From Staphylococcus equorum (GTDB lineage Bacteria; Bacillota; Bacilli; Staphylococcales; Staphylococcaceae): 64,000 bases of DNA. Below the pieces are notes generated by a model. That model saw only the letters and a program-made list of their open reading frames with translations, had not been told where the DNA came from and made no database searches. The DNA lies in the NCBI RefSeq assembly GCF_029024965.1, contig NZ_CP118982.1, positions 1,426,001 through 1,490,000 of the forward strand, written 5' to 3'. Positions 9,477 through 19,823 of this stretch are shown here, in pieces (within the stretch, counting starts at the first letter, position 1; each line of letters starts with the position of its first letter). The position numbers and the translations under genes are program-made.

Positions 9477-9884
9477 TTATTTGCCTTTTTTATTTTTAGT
9501 GATTTTATACAGTGCATTTTTAGCATGATGATTTGCTTCCTTATTTTGATTTCTAGGAATCCATCTTACAAAAAGTAAATCAAACTGTTGTTCTAATTTT
9601 AACATTTCACGATAATAAGGTTTGAATTTATCATTTTTTACGCGTCCCTTATTCAAACTATCTTCAATTAATTTTGAATCTGTATAAACTATCGCCGTCG
9701 TCACTTTGTGTTTCACAGCACTTTCTAAGGCAAACACCAACGAGGCCCATTCAGCACTATGATTATCCATTATACCCAAACTAGTATCATACTGAATTCT
9801 TTCGTTGTCTGTTACTATGACAACTGCACAAGCACTTTCACCTGGATTACCGGCAGTAGCTGCATCAAAATATATTTTCGCCAT
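9477..9884 (-). CDS. RNase HI-like protein
   Basis: A 135-residue RNase H fold protein. By position the RNase HI carboxylates correspond to D7 (YFDAATAGNPG), E45 (HSAEWASL), D69 (YTDSKLI), while the fourth site reads NKEANHHAKNA, giving Asn118 where many family members have Asp (NxxAD). RNase HI degrades the RNA of RNA:DNA hybrids; this branch (Bacillus YpdQ/YpeP-like) is less certain to be active. The start is placed at ATG 9884, preceded by GGGTG, not at the GTG four codons earlier which overlaps that site. Confidence 0.82.
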   Translation of the reverse strand: MAKIYFDAATAGNPGESACAVVIVTDNERIQYDTSLGIMDNHSAEWASLVFALESAVKHKVTTAIVYTDSKLIEDSLNKGRVKNDKFKPYYREMLKLEQQFDLLFVRWIPRNQNKEANHHAKNALYKITKNKKGK

Positions 9885-10051
9885 AAATTCACCCACATTA
9901 TTTAAGTTAATCTTATCTTATCAAAACTATTTCATTTATACTATATAAGCACTAACCATATCAGTTGGAAATTCAATATATTTTTCGTATCCTAGATATA
10001 TATTGAATTTATACTTGAATAGTCGGAGTTAAGCAAGAGAGGTCTGATACT

Positions 10052-10633
10052 TTGAAAAATATGTTTATTATACATGGTTACCAAGCACATACTGATAGTC
10101 ATTGGTTTCAATGGTTAGCTACTAAAATGAAAGCTTCTGATTATAAAGTTGAAGTCATACATTTACCAAATTCAAATCATCCAGATATAGATCAGTGGTA
10201 CAAAGCATTACACAATAGTATGGCACATAAATTGAATTCTGAAACGCTTATTGTCGCTCATAGCCTTGGAGTAATAACCGTACTTAATTATTTATCTCAA
10301 CTTTCTCAATACCCGCATATTAAAGGGTTATTTTTAGTTTCAGCCTTTAATGAAACATTAGAGAATTTACCAGAATTAGATTATTATATCAATCAAACTA
10401 ACGTTCAACTTGATCGCATTAATGCTCAACATATTATTACTATCGGTAGTGATTATGACCCTGTTGTTAGTATTAGCGCAACAGATAGATTATCTAAAGC
10501 TTTAGGAACTCAAACAATTCATATTCCACACAAAGGGCACTTTCTAGCTAGCGATGGTTATGAAACATTTGAATTTTTAAAAGAACAAATTATCACTATT
10601 TTAAATCAAAAAAACTCTGAAATTGGTATATAA
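10052..10633 (+). CDS. RBBP9/YdeN-family alpha/beta serine hydrolase
   Basis: A 193-residue hydrolase. Seen: HGYQAHTDSHWFQWL (oxyanion region), the nucleophile elbow AHSLGV with serine near residue 73, an acidic site in GSDYDPVVS, and the catalytic His in PHKGHFLASDG. Family members hydrolyse esters or peptides, with mostly unknown substrates. The start is TTG at 10052, nine bases after GAGAGG; the next ATG (10061) would be 18 bases away. The end of the gene forms one arm of the terminator at 10609-10651. Confidence 0.85.
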   Translation: MKNMFIIHGYQAHTDSHWFQWLATKMKASDYKVEVIHLPNSNHPDIDQWYKALHNSMAHKLNSETLIVAHSLGVITVLNYLSQLSQYPHIKGLFLVSAFNETLENLPELDYYINQTNVQLDRINAQHIITIGSDYDPVVSISATDRLSKALGTQTIHIPHKGHFLASDGYETFEFLKEQIITILNQKNSEIGI

Positions 10634-10651
10634 CCAATTTCAGAGTTTTTT
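10609..10651. terminator. Bidirectional terminator overlapping gene end
   Basis: A near-perfect 19-bp stem: AAAAAACTCTGAAATTGGT (10609-10627) with ACCAATTTCAGAGTTTTTT (10633-10651). It overlaps the last codons of the hydrolase gene and the last bases of the convergent transporter gene. Confidence 0.9.
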
Positions 10652-11354
10652 AGTAACCTTCATCTAATTTTTGTATTTTACCTTTTCGATACATAGATTT
10701 TGCCCAGTAACCGAATGGCACGTTAAATATTGTAGAAATTATTTTCAACAAGTAAGTTGTTATAAAAATTTCAAAAACTGCTTCATTTGGCATTGTCCCT
10801 AAAAACGCAATAGCTACGAATAATGCTGTATCTATAATATTACTAATTATCGTACTTCCATATGCTCTAATAATAAACGTACTATCTGAACTGAATACCT
10901 TTTTAATCAATGAAAACAGCAGTACATCTAAGTGCTGTCCAATGATATATGCAATAACAGAACCTAACGCTATTCTAGGTACAAGATTAAATATTGTATC
11001 TAGTGCACCTTGAGTCGTGTCCACTGGAGATGGGGTGAAGTATAACGATAGTTGCATGACAATAATCATGACTAACGTTGAACTAAAACCTAACCAAACC
11101 GCACGCTTTGCAATTTTTCTACCATATATTTCATTCAAAATGTCAGTAGCTAAATATATCGATGCAAACATTACATTACCTAACGTTGCAGAAATAGTAA
11201 AAATATCTACTGTTTTTATTACTTGTATATTAGCAATAATTGTACCAATTGCAATCCAAGCAATTAATCCTTGTTTTCCAAAAAAACGATACATTGCGAC
11301 TAATAATAAAAATGTGATTAAAAACGTTAACACACCAAAAACTTCGTTAAACAA
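10650..11354 (-). CDS. Queuosine-precursor transporter (VUT/YhhQ family)
   Basis: A 234-residue protein with about six membrane segments. It shows family features such as TDILNEIYGRKIAKRAVWLGF, PRIALGSVIAYIIGQHLDVLLFSLIKK and FGTxSN-like TIISNIIDTALFVAIAFLG. The family imports 7-deazaguanine precursors (preQ0/preQ1 or queuine) for tRNA modification. No queuosine biosynthesis gene is nearby, fitting salvage. TTG start at 11354, eight bases after AGGAGG. A preQ1-type riboswitch lies immediately upstream and includes that ribosome site, which strongly supports the substrate assignment. Confidence 0.92.
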   Translation of the reverse strand: MFNEVFGVLTFLITFLLLVAMYRFFGKQGLIAWIAIGTIIANIQVIKTVDIFTISATLGNVMFASIYLATDILNEIYGRKIAKRAVWLGFSSTLVMIIVMQLSLYFTPSPVDTTQGALDTIFNLVPRIALGSVIAYIIGQHLDVLLFSLIKKVFSSDSTFIIRAYGSTIISNIIDTALFVAIAFLGTMPNEAVFEIFITTYLLKIISTIFNVPFGYWAKSMYRKGKIQKLDEGY

Positions 11355-11362
11355 TTTAAATT

Positions 11363-11402
11363 CCTCCTAAATTTTGATGATGCGGGTGTTTAGAAACCGC
11401 AT
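11363..11402 (-). promoter_or_regulatory. preQ1-I riboswitch, translational type
   Basis: Minus-strand reading: stem P1 ATGCGG ... CCGCAT with the conserved C just before its 3' arm (the preQ1-pairing position), a loop TTTCTAAACA, then a tail ATCAAAATTTAGGAGG. The tail TTTAG pairs with CTAAA of the loop to form the H-type pseudoknot, and the next bases are the AGGAGG of the transporter gene. Ligand binding would therefore hide the ribosome site. Architecture agrees with known class I preQ1 riboswitches. Confidence 0.85.
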
Positions 11403-11594
11403 ATTTAACAACTGCATAATCTTATCAGAAAAATTAAAAATTGCAAGTATACTTTTAAAATTAATACACCTTATTTTCAGATTAATCTTAATTGCAAATT
11501 TAATATTAAACAATCGTAGTTACAAATGATATAATACCTTCAAGCGTCAAATCTTAATATAATTAAATACTTTTATTTACAGAAACACAGGAGA

Positions 11595-11789
11595 GTGAAG
11601 TTTATTCTAACTTATTCTGAAAAAGAAGCAATTGATGCGATAGATCATTTAATGAACACCTACTGCAAAGAATGCTTACTTAAAAACCATATCAGAAAGA
11701 CTGAAGGAAAAACCCAAGCACATCACTTTTGTATAAATGAGTGTTCAATTGGAAAACAAATCAAACAAATAGGAAATGAATTACAATAA
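11595..11789 (+). CDS. Small zinc-finger protein (DUF2602-like)
   Basis: A 64-residue protein with Cys/His ligands arranged CKECLLKNH...HHFCINEC, the pattern of the zf-C2HCIx2C family found in Bacillales. Function unknown. The start is uncertain: GTG at 11595 is only one base from AGGAG (11589-11593), too close for efficient initiation, and no ATG is available; ATT at 11604 would be better spaced. It is followed 12 bp later by the NifU-N protein and probably shares its transcript. Confidence 0.7.
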   Translation: MKFILTYSEKEAIDAIDHLMNTYCKECLLKNHIRKTEGKTQAHHFCINECSIGKQIKQIGNELQ

Positions 11790-11801
11790 GGAGGATTTAT
11801 A

Positions 11802-12059
11802 ATGGAAATTTTAAATGTAGAAGCAACACCAAATCCAAATACAATGAAATTTGTATATAGCGTTGAAGGTGGAGACACAAAACCCAATACGTATACTAAA
11901 GTAAAAGAAGGTCAGCCTGAATTTATTAATGCAGTATTAGAAGTAGAAGGCGTAAAATCTATATTCCAAGCTATGGATTTTATTTCAGTTGATAAACAAG
12001 CTAATGTTGAGTGGGATGATGTATTACCGAATATATTAGCAACGTTAGAAAGAATATAA
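11802..12059 (+). CDS. NifU N-terminal (Nfu_N) domain protein
   Basis: An 85-residue single-domain protein. The Nfu N-terminal signature ATPNPNTMKFVYS opens the protein, and VEGVKSIFQAMDFISVDK follows. Nfu proteins act in iron-sulfur cluster delivery, but this short form lacks the CxxC of the C-terminal Nfu domain, so it cannot hold a cluster in the usual way. It is closely similar to the N-terminus of the next gene (cvfC), suggesting a tandem duplication. Ribosome site AAGGAGG. Confidence 0.85.
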   Translation: MEILNVEATPNPNTMKFVYSVEGGDTKPNTYTKVKEGQPEFINAVLEVEGVKSIFQAMDFISVDKQANVEWDDVLPNILATLERI

Positions 12060-12080
12060 ATATAACAAGGAGGTTCCTTG

Positions 12081-13196
12081 ATGGAAATTGTTCGTGTTGA
12101 ACCTACACCAAGTCCAAATACAATGAAAATTGTCTTGAGTGAGAAAAGAGAAGATAATAAATCAAATACGTATACTGCAGTTGCCGAGGGACAACCTCAT
12201 TTTATTAATGATGTATTAGCAATCGAAGGCGTTAAGTCTATATTCTATGTCATGGACTTTTTAGCAGTGGACAAAAAGCCAAAATTTGATTGGGAAGATG
12301 TTTTACCTAATGTAACTGCAACGTTAAATGAAGACCAAGAAGAAATAAATGAACCTTTACCAGATGAACATTATGGAGAGGTTAAGGCTGAAGTATTAAA
12401 ATTTAAAGGCATTCCTTACCAAATTAAACTTACTACAAGCTCTGAAGAAAAACGCAAACAATTACCAGAAGTTTATATCGACAGCATGCTAGCTGCACAA
12501 AAAGATAATGATAATATCGTCTTTCTTCGTAAATGGGATGATTTAGGTGTGCGCTATGGTGATTTAGATGAGATTATGTCTGAAGTATTTGAAGAAATCA
12601 CTGCTATTTATCCTGAGGAACGATTAAAAACACTTGTGCAAGAAGCATTAGCTACAAATATTGTTGTTCCAGAAAAACAATATCAACATGTTTCCCTTGA
12701 AGCTTACCAAGCTGCTGATGATTGGAAAGAACGATTAAGAATGTTAAAATCCTTTCCAACACCAACTGTACAAGATTTTCCACTATTAGGTGAAGCAGTG
12801 AGTGATGAGCAAAAAATACCCTTGAGACGTGAAGCTATCGTACTACTTGGAATGGTGGAAGATAAAGCTGTATTACCTTATCTGTTTAAAGGGTTAAATG
12901 ACAAAAGTCCTGCAGTAAGACGTACAGCAGGAGATTGTTTAAGCGATTTAGGTTTTAAACAAGCGCTGCCAGAAATGGAAAAAGCGTTAAATGATTCGCA
13001 AAAGATTGTAAGATGGAGAGCAGCAATGTTTATCTTTGACGAAGGTGGTCCTGAACAACTCGAATCATTAAGAGCACATGCAGATGACCCTGCATACGAA
13101 GTCAAATTACAAATAGAGATGGCAATTTCTAGAATAGAAAATGGTGACGAAGCTTTAGGATCCGTTTGGAAACAAATTGCTAACAGAAACAAGTAA
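12081..13196 (+). CDS. cvfC: Conserved virulence factor C, NifU-N plus HEAT-like repeats
   Basis: A 371-residue protein. Residues 1-85 form an Nfu_N domain ([17 protein letters not shown]) like the preceding gene. The middle part has a conserved region ([19 protein letters not shown]), and the C-terminal third is helical with HEAT-like repeats ([34 protein letters not shown]). CvfC was named in S. aureus for a role in virulence and haemolysin expression; its mechanism is not known. ATG at 12081 is preferred over the TTG three bases upstream because AAGGAGG ends at 12073. Confidence 0.88.
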   Translation: MEIVRVEPTPSPNTMKIVLSEKREDNKSNTYTAVAEGQPHFINDVLAIEGVKSIFYVMDFLAVDKKPKFDWEDVLPNVTATLNEDQEEINEPLPDEHYGEVKAEVLKFKGIPYQIKLTTSSEEKRKQLPEVYIDSMLAAQKDNDNIVFLRKWDDLGVRYGDLDEIMSEVFEEITAIYPEERLKTLVQEALATNIVVPEKQYQHVSLEAYQAADDWKERLRMLKSFPTPTVQDFPLLGEAVSDEQKIPLRREAIVLLGMVEDKAVLPYLFKGLNDKSPAVRRTAGDCLSDLGFKQALPEMEKALNDSQKIVRWRAAMFIFDEGGPEQLESLRAHADDPAYEVKLQIEMAISRIENGDEALGSVWKQIANRNK

Positions 13197-13242
13197 TTAC
13201 TGATAAAAATGAATTAAAAGATAAATTTTAGGAGTGTTATCA

Positions 13243-13677
13243 ATGAATGCATATGATGCTTATATGAATGAATTATCTACTCAAATGCGTAGTGAATTAA
13301 CAGAACATGATTTTGAAAGTTTAGAATCTGCTGAAGCAGTTTCTAATTATATGAACAATGTCGGAACAGATGACACAACTTTTGTAGTTATTAACTCTAC
13401 ATGTGGTTGCGCAGCTGGGTTAGCAAGACCTGCAGCAGTGACTGTAGTTGAACAAAATGATAAAAAACCTAGTAATAAAGTCACAGTTTTTGCAGGACAA
13501 GACAAAGAAGCTACTGAAGAAATGAGATCATTTATTCAGCAAGTACCATCAAGTCCATCATACGCTTTATTTAAAGGTCAAGAATTAAAACATTTTATTC
13601 CTCGTGAACATATTGAAGGTAGAGATATTCAAGATATTTGTATGGATATCAAAGATGCTTTCGATGAATATTGCTAG
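13243..13677 (+). CDS. Bacilliredoxin, BrxA/BrxB (YphP/YqiW) family
   Basis: A 144-residue thioredoxin-fold protein with the CGC active site ([14 protein letters not shown]54 and C56). Bacilliredoxins remove bacillithiol from mixed disulfides on proteins after oxidative stress; staphylococci make bacillithiol. ATG at 13243 is chosen because AGGAGTG lies seven bases upstream. It is followed by a strong terminator. Whether this is BrxA or BrxB cannot be settled from one copy, although the CGC motif fits both. Confidence 0.88.
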   Translation: MNAYDAYMNELSTQMRSELTEHDFESLESAEAVSNYMNNVGTDDTTFVVINSTCGCAAGLARPAAVTVVEQNDKKPSNKVTVFAGQDKEATEEMRSFIQQVPSSPSYALFKGQELKHFIPREHIEGRDIQDICMDIKDAFDEYC

Positions 13678-13750
13678 TTACTTAATTTAATATAATCTGT
13701 TATTTTATATTAAATGGTAATGGTGATTGAATCTGGATAAACGTTACTTT

Positions 13751-13806
13751 AAACCAACCTATTATATCTTACTTATTATTTAAGATATGGTAAGTTGGTT
13801 TTTTAA
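13751..13806 (+). terminator. Long terminator after bacilliredoxin gene
   Basis: AAACCAAC (13751-13758) pairs with GTTGGTTT (13794-13801), and the stem extends inward for about 12 further pairs with some G-T pairs and one mismatch; a T-run follows. Confidence 0.88.
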
Positions 13807-13961
13807 ATTTAAAAATAATGCTACATTTTAAACGTTTTCAAAGAAATAATGTATACTTTGTATAAAATGACTTATTTTTTACACTATTAATAGTAAACTC
13901 TTTTAATTGTTAGTGATTTCCAATAAGATAAATATAAATAATAGAAAGGAGTGTGGTTGTT

Positions 13962-14918
13962 ATGCTTAATAGTTTTGATCAATCATATCACAATCTATGC
14001 GAAGAAATTTTAGACATCGGTAAACAAAAAAATGATCGCACAAATACAGGTACAATTTCAAAATTCGGACATCAATTAAGATTTGATCTATCGAAAGGGT
14101 TTCCTTTATTAACAACTAAAAAAGTATCCTTCAAATTAATTGCCACGGAGTTATTGTGGTTTATTAAAGGTGATACGAACATTAAATATTTACTCCAATA
14201 TAATAACAACATTTGGAATGAATGGGCGTTTGAAAATTATGTAAAATCATCAGATTATAAAGGACCAGATATGACCGATTTTGGACATAGAGCACAAGCA
14301 GATGAATCATTTAATAAAATATATAAGGAACAAATGCAACAGTTCAAACAACAGATTTTAAACGATGATGCATTTGCACAAAAATTTGGTGACTTAGGAA
14401 ATGTATATGGTAAACAATGGCGCGACTGGGAAGATAAAGATGGTAACCATTTCGATCAACTTAAGACTGTTATAGAACAAATCAAAAACAATCCGAATTC
14501 TCGACGTCATATTGTGTCAGCTTGGAATCCAACTGAAATAGATACCATGGCATTGCCACCATGTCATACGATGTTTCAATTCTATGTACATGAGGGTAAA
14601 TTAAGTTGTCAGCTTTATCAAAGAAGCGCAGATATATTTCTAGGCGTCCCTTTTAATATTGCTAGTTATAGCTTATTAACGCATTTAATTGCTAAGGAAT
14701 GCGGACTAGAGGTGGGAGAATTTGTGCATACATTTGGTGATGCACATATTTACGCTAATCATATTGACGCTATAGAAACACAATTATCACGTGATGGTTT
14801 TGAACCACCTCAATTAAAAATCAATAGTGATGCTTCTATTTTCGATATCAATTACGAAGATCTGGAAATTATAGATTATGACTCTCATCCAGCAATAAAA
14901 GCACCAATAGCAGTGTAA
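13962..14918 (+). CDS. thyA: Thymidylate synthase
   Basis: A 318-residue ThyA that makes dTMP from dUMP with methylene-tetrahydrofolate. The nucleophile is C201 in [12 protein letters not shown]; other signatures are [45 protein letters not shown] and [11 protein letters not shown]. It has the long insert typical of Lactobacillus casei/staphylococcal ThyA, and the length matches S. aureus. ATG at 13962 is placed nine bases after GAAAGGAG; the GTG at 13953 falls inside that site. It precedes the dihydrofolate reductase gene, which regenerates its folate product. Confidence 0.97.
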   Translation: MLNSFDQSYHNLCEEILDIGKQKNDRTNTGTISKFGHQLRFDLSKGFPLLTTKKVSFKLIATELLWFIKGDTNIKYLLQYNNNIWNEWAFENYVKSSDYKGPDMTDFGHRAQADESFNKIYKEQMQQFKQQILNDDAFAQKFGDLGNVYGKQWRDWEDKDGNHFDQLKTVIEQIKNNPNSRRHIVSAWNPTEIDTMALPPCHTMFQFYVHEGKLSCQLYQRSADIFLGVPFNIASYSLLTHLIAKECGLEVGEFVHTFGDAHIYANHIDAIETQLSRDGFEPPQLKINSDASIFDINYEDLEIIDYDSHPAIKAPIAV

Positions 14919-14982
14919 TCTACAAAACGATTAAAATTGATTAATAGCTTAATATATAATGAATATTAAAAAGTAAAGTTAA

Positions 14983-15501
<519 letters not shown>

Positions 15502-15510
15502 GAGGACATT

Positions 15511-16350
15511 ATGATTAAAAAGAAAATTGTAACCGATTCAACTTCAGACTTATCAAATGACTATTTGGTTGAAAATGATATCCATGTTGTACCACTTAAC
15601 TTAACAATTGATGGAAAATCATATGTAGATCAAGTAGATATCACTTCTGAAGCATATATACAAAAAATACAGGATGATGCAGATGTTAAAACAAGTCAAC
15701 CAGCTATTGGCAAATTCATTGAGATGTATGATGAATTAGGTGCTGATGGTTCTGAAATCATTAGTATTCATATCACTTCAGGATTAAGTGGTACTTATCA
15801 AACTGCGCTACAAGCCAGTCAAATTACTGATAGCAATGTAACTGTTATAGACTCTAAATCAATTTCTTTTGGTTTAGGTTATCAAATTCAGCACGTTGTA
15901 GATTGGAATAATGAAGGTATTCCAACTGAAAAAATTATTGAAAAATTGAATGAATTGCAAAAAAACATTAAACTTTATGTCGTTATAGGCCAACTTAATC
16001 AACTTATTAAGGGTGGACGTATTAGTAAAACAAAAGGTTTAATTGGGAATATGATGAAAATTAAGCCAATCGGTACAATTGTTGATGGAAAACTTGAAAT
16101 GTTACACAATTCACGTACGCAAAATGCAAGTGTTCAATTTTTAAAGAAAGAAATAAGTCACTTTATAGGTGATAAGAATATAAAATCTATTGGTATTGCT
16201 CATGCCAATGTCATCGAATTTGTAGATAAGGTTAAAAAGCAATTTTCTGAAGAATTTAATTTCAATCATTTTGATACTAATGTAACAACACCTGTTATTT
16301 CAACACATGCAGGTCAAGGTGCAATTGGTTTAATTGTTTTAAGATCTTAA
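15511..16350 (+). CDS. DegV family fatty-acid-binding protein
   Basis: A 279-residue DegV protein. Seen: [12 protein letters not shown] at the N-terminus, the lipid-binding [46 protein letters not shown] and the C-terminal [12 protein letters not shown]. These proteins bind fatty acids; related FakB proteins hand them to the kinase FakA for phospholipid synthesis. This copy next to thyA-folA is therefore a possible FakB paralogue (inference). ATG follows ATAGGAGGAC. Confidence 0.9.
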   Translation: MIKKKIVTDSTSDLSNDYLVENDIHVVPLNLTIDGKSYVDQVDITSEAYIQKIQDDADVKTSQPAIGKFIEMYDELGADGSEIISIHITSGLSGTYQTALQASQITDSNVTVIDSKSISFGLGYQIQHVVDWNNEGIPTEKIIEKLNELQKNIKLYVVIGQLNQLIKGGRISKTKGLIGNMMKIKPIGTIVDGKLEMLHNSRTQNASVQFLKKEISHFIGDKNIKSIGIAHANVIEFVDKVKKQFSEEFNFNHFDTNVTTPVISTHAGQGAIGLIVLRS

Positions 16351-16484
16351 TATAATCTTGATTCATATACGTAGTTACTATTATTAAGAAAATTTACAGT
16401 ATTTATATTATTTATAAACAATTTGATAGCATATCTCTTAAAATAATGGTAACTTTATGACAAAATAGATATAGGAGGTATATT

Positions 16485-17012
16485 ATGGCTTATGCGACAT
16501 TAGCTGGCGGTTGTTTCTGGTGTTTAGTTAAACCTTTTACTTCTTATCCAGGTATCGAAAATGTTGTTTCTGGTTATAGTGGTGGCCATTTGGATAATCC
16601 TACTTACGAAAGTGTAAGCACGAACCAAACTGGTCATGTAGAAGCAGTACAAATCACATATAACTCTGAAATCACTTCCTTCGAAAATATTTTAGATGTT
16701 TATTTCAAAACATTTGACCCAACTGATAATGGTGGCCAATTTTTTGATCGTGGTGAACACTACGAACCAGCCATTTTTTATCACAATGAAGAACAAAAGA
16801 AAGCTGCAGAGGCAAAAATACAGCAATTAAATGAACAGGCTATTTTTAATAATCCGGTAATTACACCCATTAAACCTTATAAAAACTTTTATCCTGCTGA
16901 ATCACAACACCAAGATTATTATAAGAAAAATCCACTGCATTATGAGCAATATCAACGTGGATCAGGACGTAAAGCATTTATAGAAAAACATTGGGGGGAA
17001 CAAAATGATTAA
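16485..17012 (+). CDS. msrA: Peptide methionine-S-sulfoxide reductase MsrA
   Basis: A 175-residue MsrA. The catalytic motif GGCFWC places Cys10 as nucleophile and Cys13 close behind; [28 protein letters not shown] and [12 protein letters not shown] are family signatures. It repairs oxidised methionine (S form). ATG follows ATAGGAGG. The gene overlaps msrB by 8 bp, so the two repair enzymes for the S and R forms are translated from one message that continues into crr. Confidence 0.95.
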   Translation: MAYATLAGGCFWCLVKPFTSYPGIENVVSGYSGGHLDNPTYESVSTNQTGHVEAVQITYNSEITSFENILDVYFKTFDPTDNGGQFFDRGEHYEPAIFYHNEEQKKAAEAKIQQLNEQAIFNNPVITPIKPYKNFYPAESQHQDYYKKNPLHYEQYQRGSGRKAFIEKHWGEQND

Positions 17013-17433
17013 AAAAAGTAAAGATAGTTTAAATGAAATGGAATACCTAGTCACTCAAGAAAATGGAACAGAACCTCCATTCCAAAATGAGTACTGGAAC
17101 CATTATGAAAAAGGCATTTATGTCGATAAAATTTCAGGAAAACCTTTATTCACCTCAGAAGAAAAATTTGAATCAGATTGTGGTTGGCCTAGTTTTTCTA
17201 AAGCTCTAGATGATGAAGAAGTAGTTGAACTTGTAGACAAAACTTTCGGCATGGTACGTACAGAAGTACGCTCAGAAGATGCAAATAGTCATCTAGGTCA
17301 TGTATTTAATGATGGACCGAAAGAAAGTGGCGGTTTAAGATATTGTATTAATTCCGCGGCAGTTCAATTTATTCCTTTCGAAAAGCTTGAAGAATTAGGC
17401 TATGAAGATTTAATATCACATTTTGAAAAATAA
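17005..17433 (+). CDS. msrB: Peptide methionine-R-sulfoxide reductase MsrB
   Basis: A 142-residue MsrB. Seen: [27 protein letters not shown], and the catalytic region [13 protein letters not shown] with the reactive Cys. The two CxxC zinc motifs of some MsrB proteins are absent. Its ribosome site is unusually G-rich (TTGGGGGGAA just before ATG) and lies inside the msrA coding sequence. The same G-run is complementary to the first C-rich loop of the minus-strand sRNA at 22486-22653. Confidence 0.95.
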   Translation: MIKKSKDSLNEMEYLVTQENGTEPPFQNEYWNHYEKGIYVDKISGKPLFTSEEKFESDCGWPSFSKALDDEEVVELVDKTFGMVRTEVRSEDANSHLGHVFNDGPKESGGLRYCINSAAVQFIPFEKLEELGYEDLISHFEK

Positions 17434-17447
17434 GGAGCGAACAAGAT

Positions 17448-17948
17448 ATGTTTAAAAAATTATTCGGCAAAGGTAAAGAAGTCAATAAGGATAGCGTTAT
17501 TTATGCGCCAATTACAGGGGAATATGTAAAAATCGAAGATATTCCAGATCCAGTTTTCGCACAAAAAATGATGGGCGAAGGTTTTGGAGTAAACCCAACA
17601 GAAGGCGAAGTCGTATCACCAATCGACGGAAAAGTAGATAATGTATTTCCTACTAAACATGCTATTGGTTTAAAAGCTGATAATGGTTTAGAATTACTCG
17701 TTCATATCGGTTTAGACACAGTTCAATTGGATGGTAAGGGATTTGAAGTTTTAGTCGAAAGTGGAGATGTAGTAAGCATTGGAGATCCATTATTACGTTT
17801 TGACTTAGATTATATTAAAGAAAATGCGAAATCTGTAATATCACCAATCATTATCACAAATTCTGATAATACATCATCTCTTAATATTGAGGATGTAAAT
17901 TCTATTATTAAAGGCGAAACAAAAATCGTTGATGTGACAATGAACTAA
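17448..17948 (+). CDS. crr: PTS glucose-type EIIA component
   Basis: A 166-residue cytosolic EIIA-Glc domain without attached EIIB/EIIC. Phosphate-accepting His86 is in [12 protein letters not shown], with the assisting His71 in [20 protein letters not shown] is also typical. It passes phosphate from HPr to sugar-specific EIICB proteins. It lies 14 bp after msrB and its stop shares one base with the next start codon. Confidence 0.93.
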   Translation: MFKKLFGKGKEVNKDSVIYAPITGEYVKIEDIPDPVFAQKMMGEGFGVNPTEGEVVSPIDGKVDNVFPTKHAIGLKADNGLELLVHIGLDTVQLDGKGFEVLVESGDVVSIGDPLLRFDLDYIKENAKSVISPIIITNSDNTSSLNIEDVNSIIKGETKIVDVTMN

Positions 17949-18169
17949 TGAAAGATCATTCATTTTATCAATTTGTGCTAACGGCAAGAGGTCGTAAAAA
18001 TGAAAAAGGTGAATTAGCAGAAGCAATTTTTGATGATTTATCTTTTCCAAGGCAAGAGAAAGATTTTCATAATATATCTGATTATATAGAGACACAAGGT
18101 AATTATCCCATTTCAATGGCTGTGTTCGATGATTTATATGAAGAATATACAGAATGGCTAAAATTTTAA
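17948..18169 (+). CDS. yozE: YozE family small protein
   Basis: A 73-residue protein of the YozE/UPF0346 family with a SAM-like helical fold. Seen: [37 protein letters not shown] and YEEYTEWL. Function unknown. The ATG overlaps the crr stop (TAATG), showing translational coupling; a terminator follows. Confidence 0.88.
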   Translation: MKDHSFYQFVLTARGRKNEKGELAEAIFDDLSFPRQEKDFHNISDYIETQGNYPISMAVFDDLYEEYTEWLKF

Positions 18170-18230
18170 ATCACTTAATATTTGTGTAAATAGATTCAAA
18201 TATATTAAAATATTATAGTGTCATATAAGT

Positions 18231-18271
18231 AGCTGGGATTAATCGAATATGGTTCAATCCCAGCTTTTTTA
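18231..18271 (+). terminator. Terminator of the msrA-yozE unit
   Basis: AGCTGGGATT (18231-18240) pairs with AATCCCAGCT (18256-18265), followed by six T. Confidence 0.88.
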
Positions 18272-18323
18272 TTTTAGCTGAACTTTAACAGTAATTTTTA
18301 CATATGTAGTAGGAAGTGATTAA

Positions 18324-19802
18324 ATGTCAGATCATAATGACATATATGAGGAAAATAACAACGACAGTAATAACGATAATAATCACCAAAATAAATCTAA
18401 ATTTTTAAATTTCAAACGCAGTCATTTTATTTTATTAATAATAGTTACTGTGATTATCACAGCACTCATTGCAGTATTTGCAACAATTGGCGTTAGTAAT
18501 TGGAAAAGCGGATTAAATAGTGATCAACGAACAGAAATGCAAAAGGTCCAAGAAGTTTATAAAACTTTAAATGATGAATACTATAAAGAAACAGATTCCG
18601 AAAAATTATCTGAAGCTGCTATTAATGGAATGGTAAAAGAATTAGATGACCCGTATTCTGATTATATGACTAAAAAAGAAACAAAATCTTTTAATGAAGA
18701 TGTTTCTGGAGACTTTGTAGGCATCGGCGCAGAAATGCAAAAGAAAGGTAATAAAATTGAAATTACAAGTCCAATGAAAGATTCACCAGCTGAAAAAGCA
18801 GGTATACAACCTAAAGATGTTGTGACTAAAGTTGATGGTAAATCTATTAAAGGGCAACCATTGGAAGCCATCGTAAAAAAAGTACGTGGCAAAAAAGGAA
18901 CGAATGTTACTCTAACAATTGAAAGAGCTAATCAAGCCCATGATATTACAATTAAGCGTGATAAAATACACGTGAAAAGCGTTGAATATGAAAAACAAAA
19001 TGACATTGGCGTTTTTACTATCAACAAATTCCAAGATAGTACTGCAGGTGAATTAAAATCTGCGATTATCAAAGCACATAAAAACGGCGTCCGCAAAATT
19101 GTTTTAGACTTAAGAAATAACCCAGGTGGTTTATTAGATGAAGCAATTAAAATGGCTAATATTTTTATTGATAAAGGTGAAACTGTCGTACAACTTCAAA
19201 AAGGCGATCACAAAGAAGAAATAACAGCTTCTAATGACGCGTTAAAAGAAGCAAAAGACATGGAAGTATCAATTCTTGTTAATAAAGGCTCTGCAAGTGC
19301 TTCCGAGGTGTTTACAGGCGCTATGAAAGACTATGACAAAGCCAAGGTTTATGGTTCTAAAACATTTGGTAAAGGTGTTGTTCAAACAACAAATGAATTC
19401 GATGACGGATCATTATTAAAATTTACCAATATGAAATGGCTAACACCAAATTCACACTACATTCATGGCAAGGGAATTAAGCCAGATGTGAAAATTAGTG
19501 AACCAGAATATCAAACTTTAAATGTTATACCTAATGATAAAACATATGAGTTAGGGGATAGCGATAAAAATGTTAAAACAATGAAGTTAGGATTATCTGC
19601 ATTGGGCCATAAAGTAAATAATAACTCTAATGAATTTGATAATGCTTTGCAAACTGCTATTGAATCATTCCAAAAAGAAAATAATTTGGAAGTACATGGC
19701 ACATTCGACAAAAAAACAAATGAAAAGTTCACTCAAGCGCTTGTCAACAAAGCCAATAAAGAAGACACTGTTTTACAAAAACTTCTTAAAAAATTAAATT
19801 AA
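18324..19802 (+). CDS. ctpA: C-terminal processing peptidase CtpA (S41)
   Basis: A 492-residue membrane-anchored serine protease. An Asn/Asp-rich cytoplasmic tail (1-30), one membrane segment (about 34-57), a PDZ domain (VGIGAEMQKKGNKIEIT... GIQPKDVVTKVDG), the S41 domain with NKGSASASEVF (serine) and KTFGKGVVQ (lysine), and a C-terminal peptidoglycan-binding PG_1 domain (LQTAIESFQKENNLEVHG). The active site faces the cell wall, where CtpA in S. aureus contributes to stress tolerance and virulence. ATG follows AGGAAGTG. The GNAT gene begins 21 bp later. Confidence 0.93.
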   Translation: MSDHNDIYEENNNDSNNDNNHQNKSKFLNFKRSHFILLIIVTVIITALIAVFATIGVSNWKSGLNSDQRTEMQKVQEVYKTLNDEYYKETDSEKLSEAAINGMVKELDDPYSDYMTKKETKSFNEDVSGDFVGIGAEMQKKGNKIEITSPMKDSPAEKAGIQPKDVVTKVDGKSIKGQPLEAIVKKVRGKKGTNVTLTIERANQAHDITIKRDKIHVKSVEYEKQNDIGVFTINKFQDSTAGELKSAIIKAHKNGVRKIVLDLRNNPGGLLDEAIKMANIFIDKGETVVQLQKGDHKEEITASNDALKEAKDMEVSILVNKGSASASEVFTGAMKDYDKAKVYGSKTFGKGVVQTTNEFDDGSLLKFTNMKWLTPNSHYIHGKGIKPDVKISEPEYQTLNVIPNDKTYELGDSDKNVKTMKLGLSALGHKVNNNSNEFDNALQTAIESFQKENNLEVHGTFDKKTNEKFTQALVNKANKEDTVLQKLLKKLN

Positions 19803-19823
19803 CTATAGTGAGGTACTATTTCT

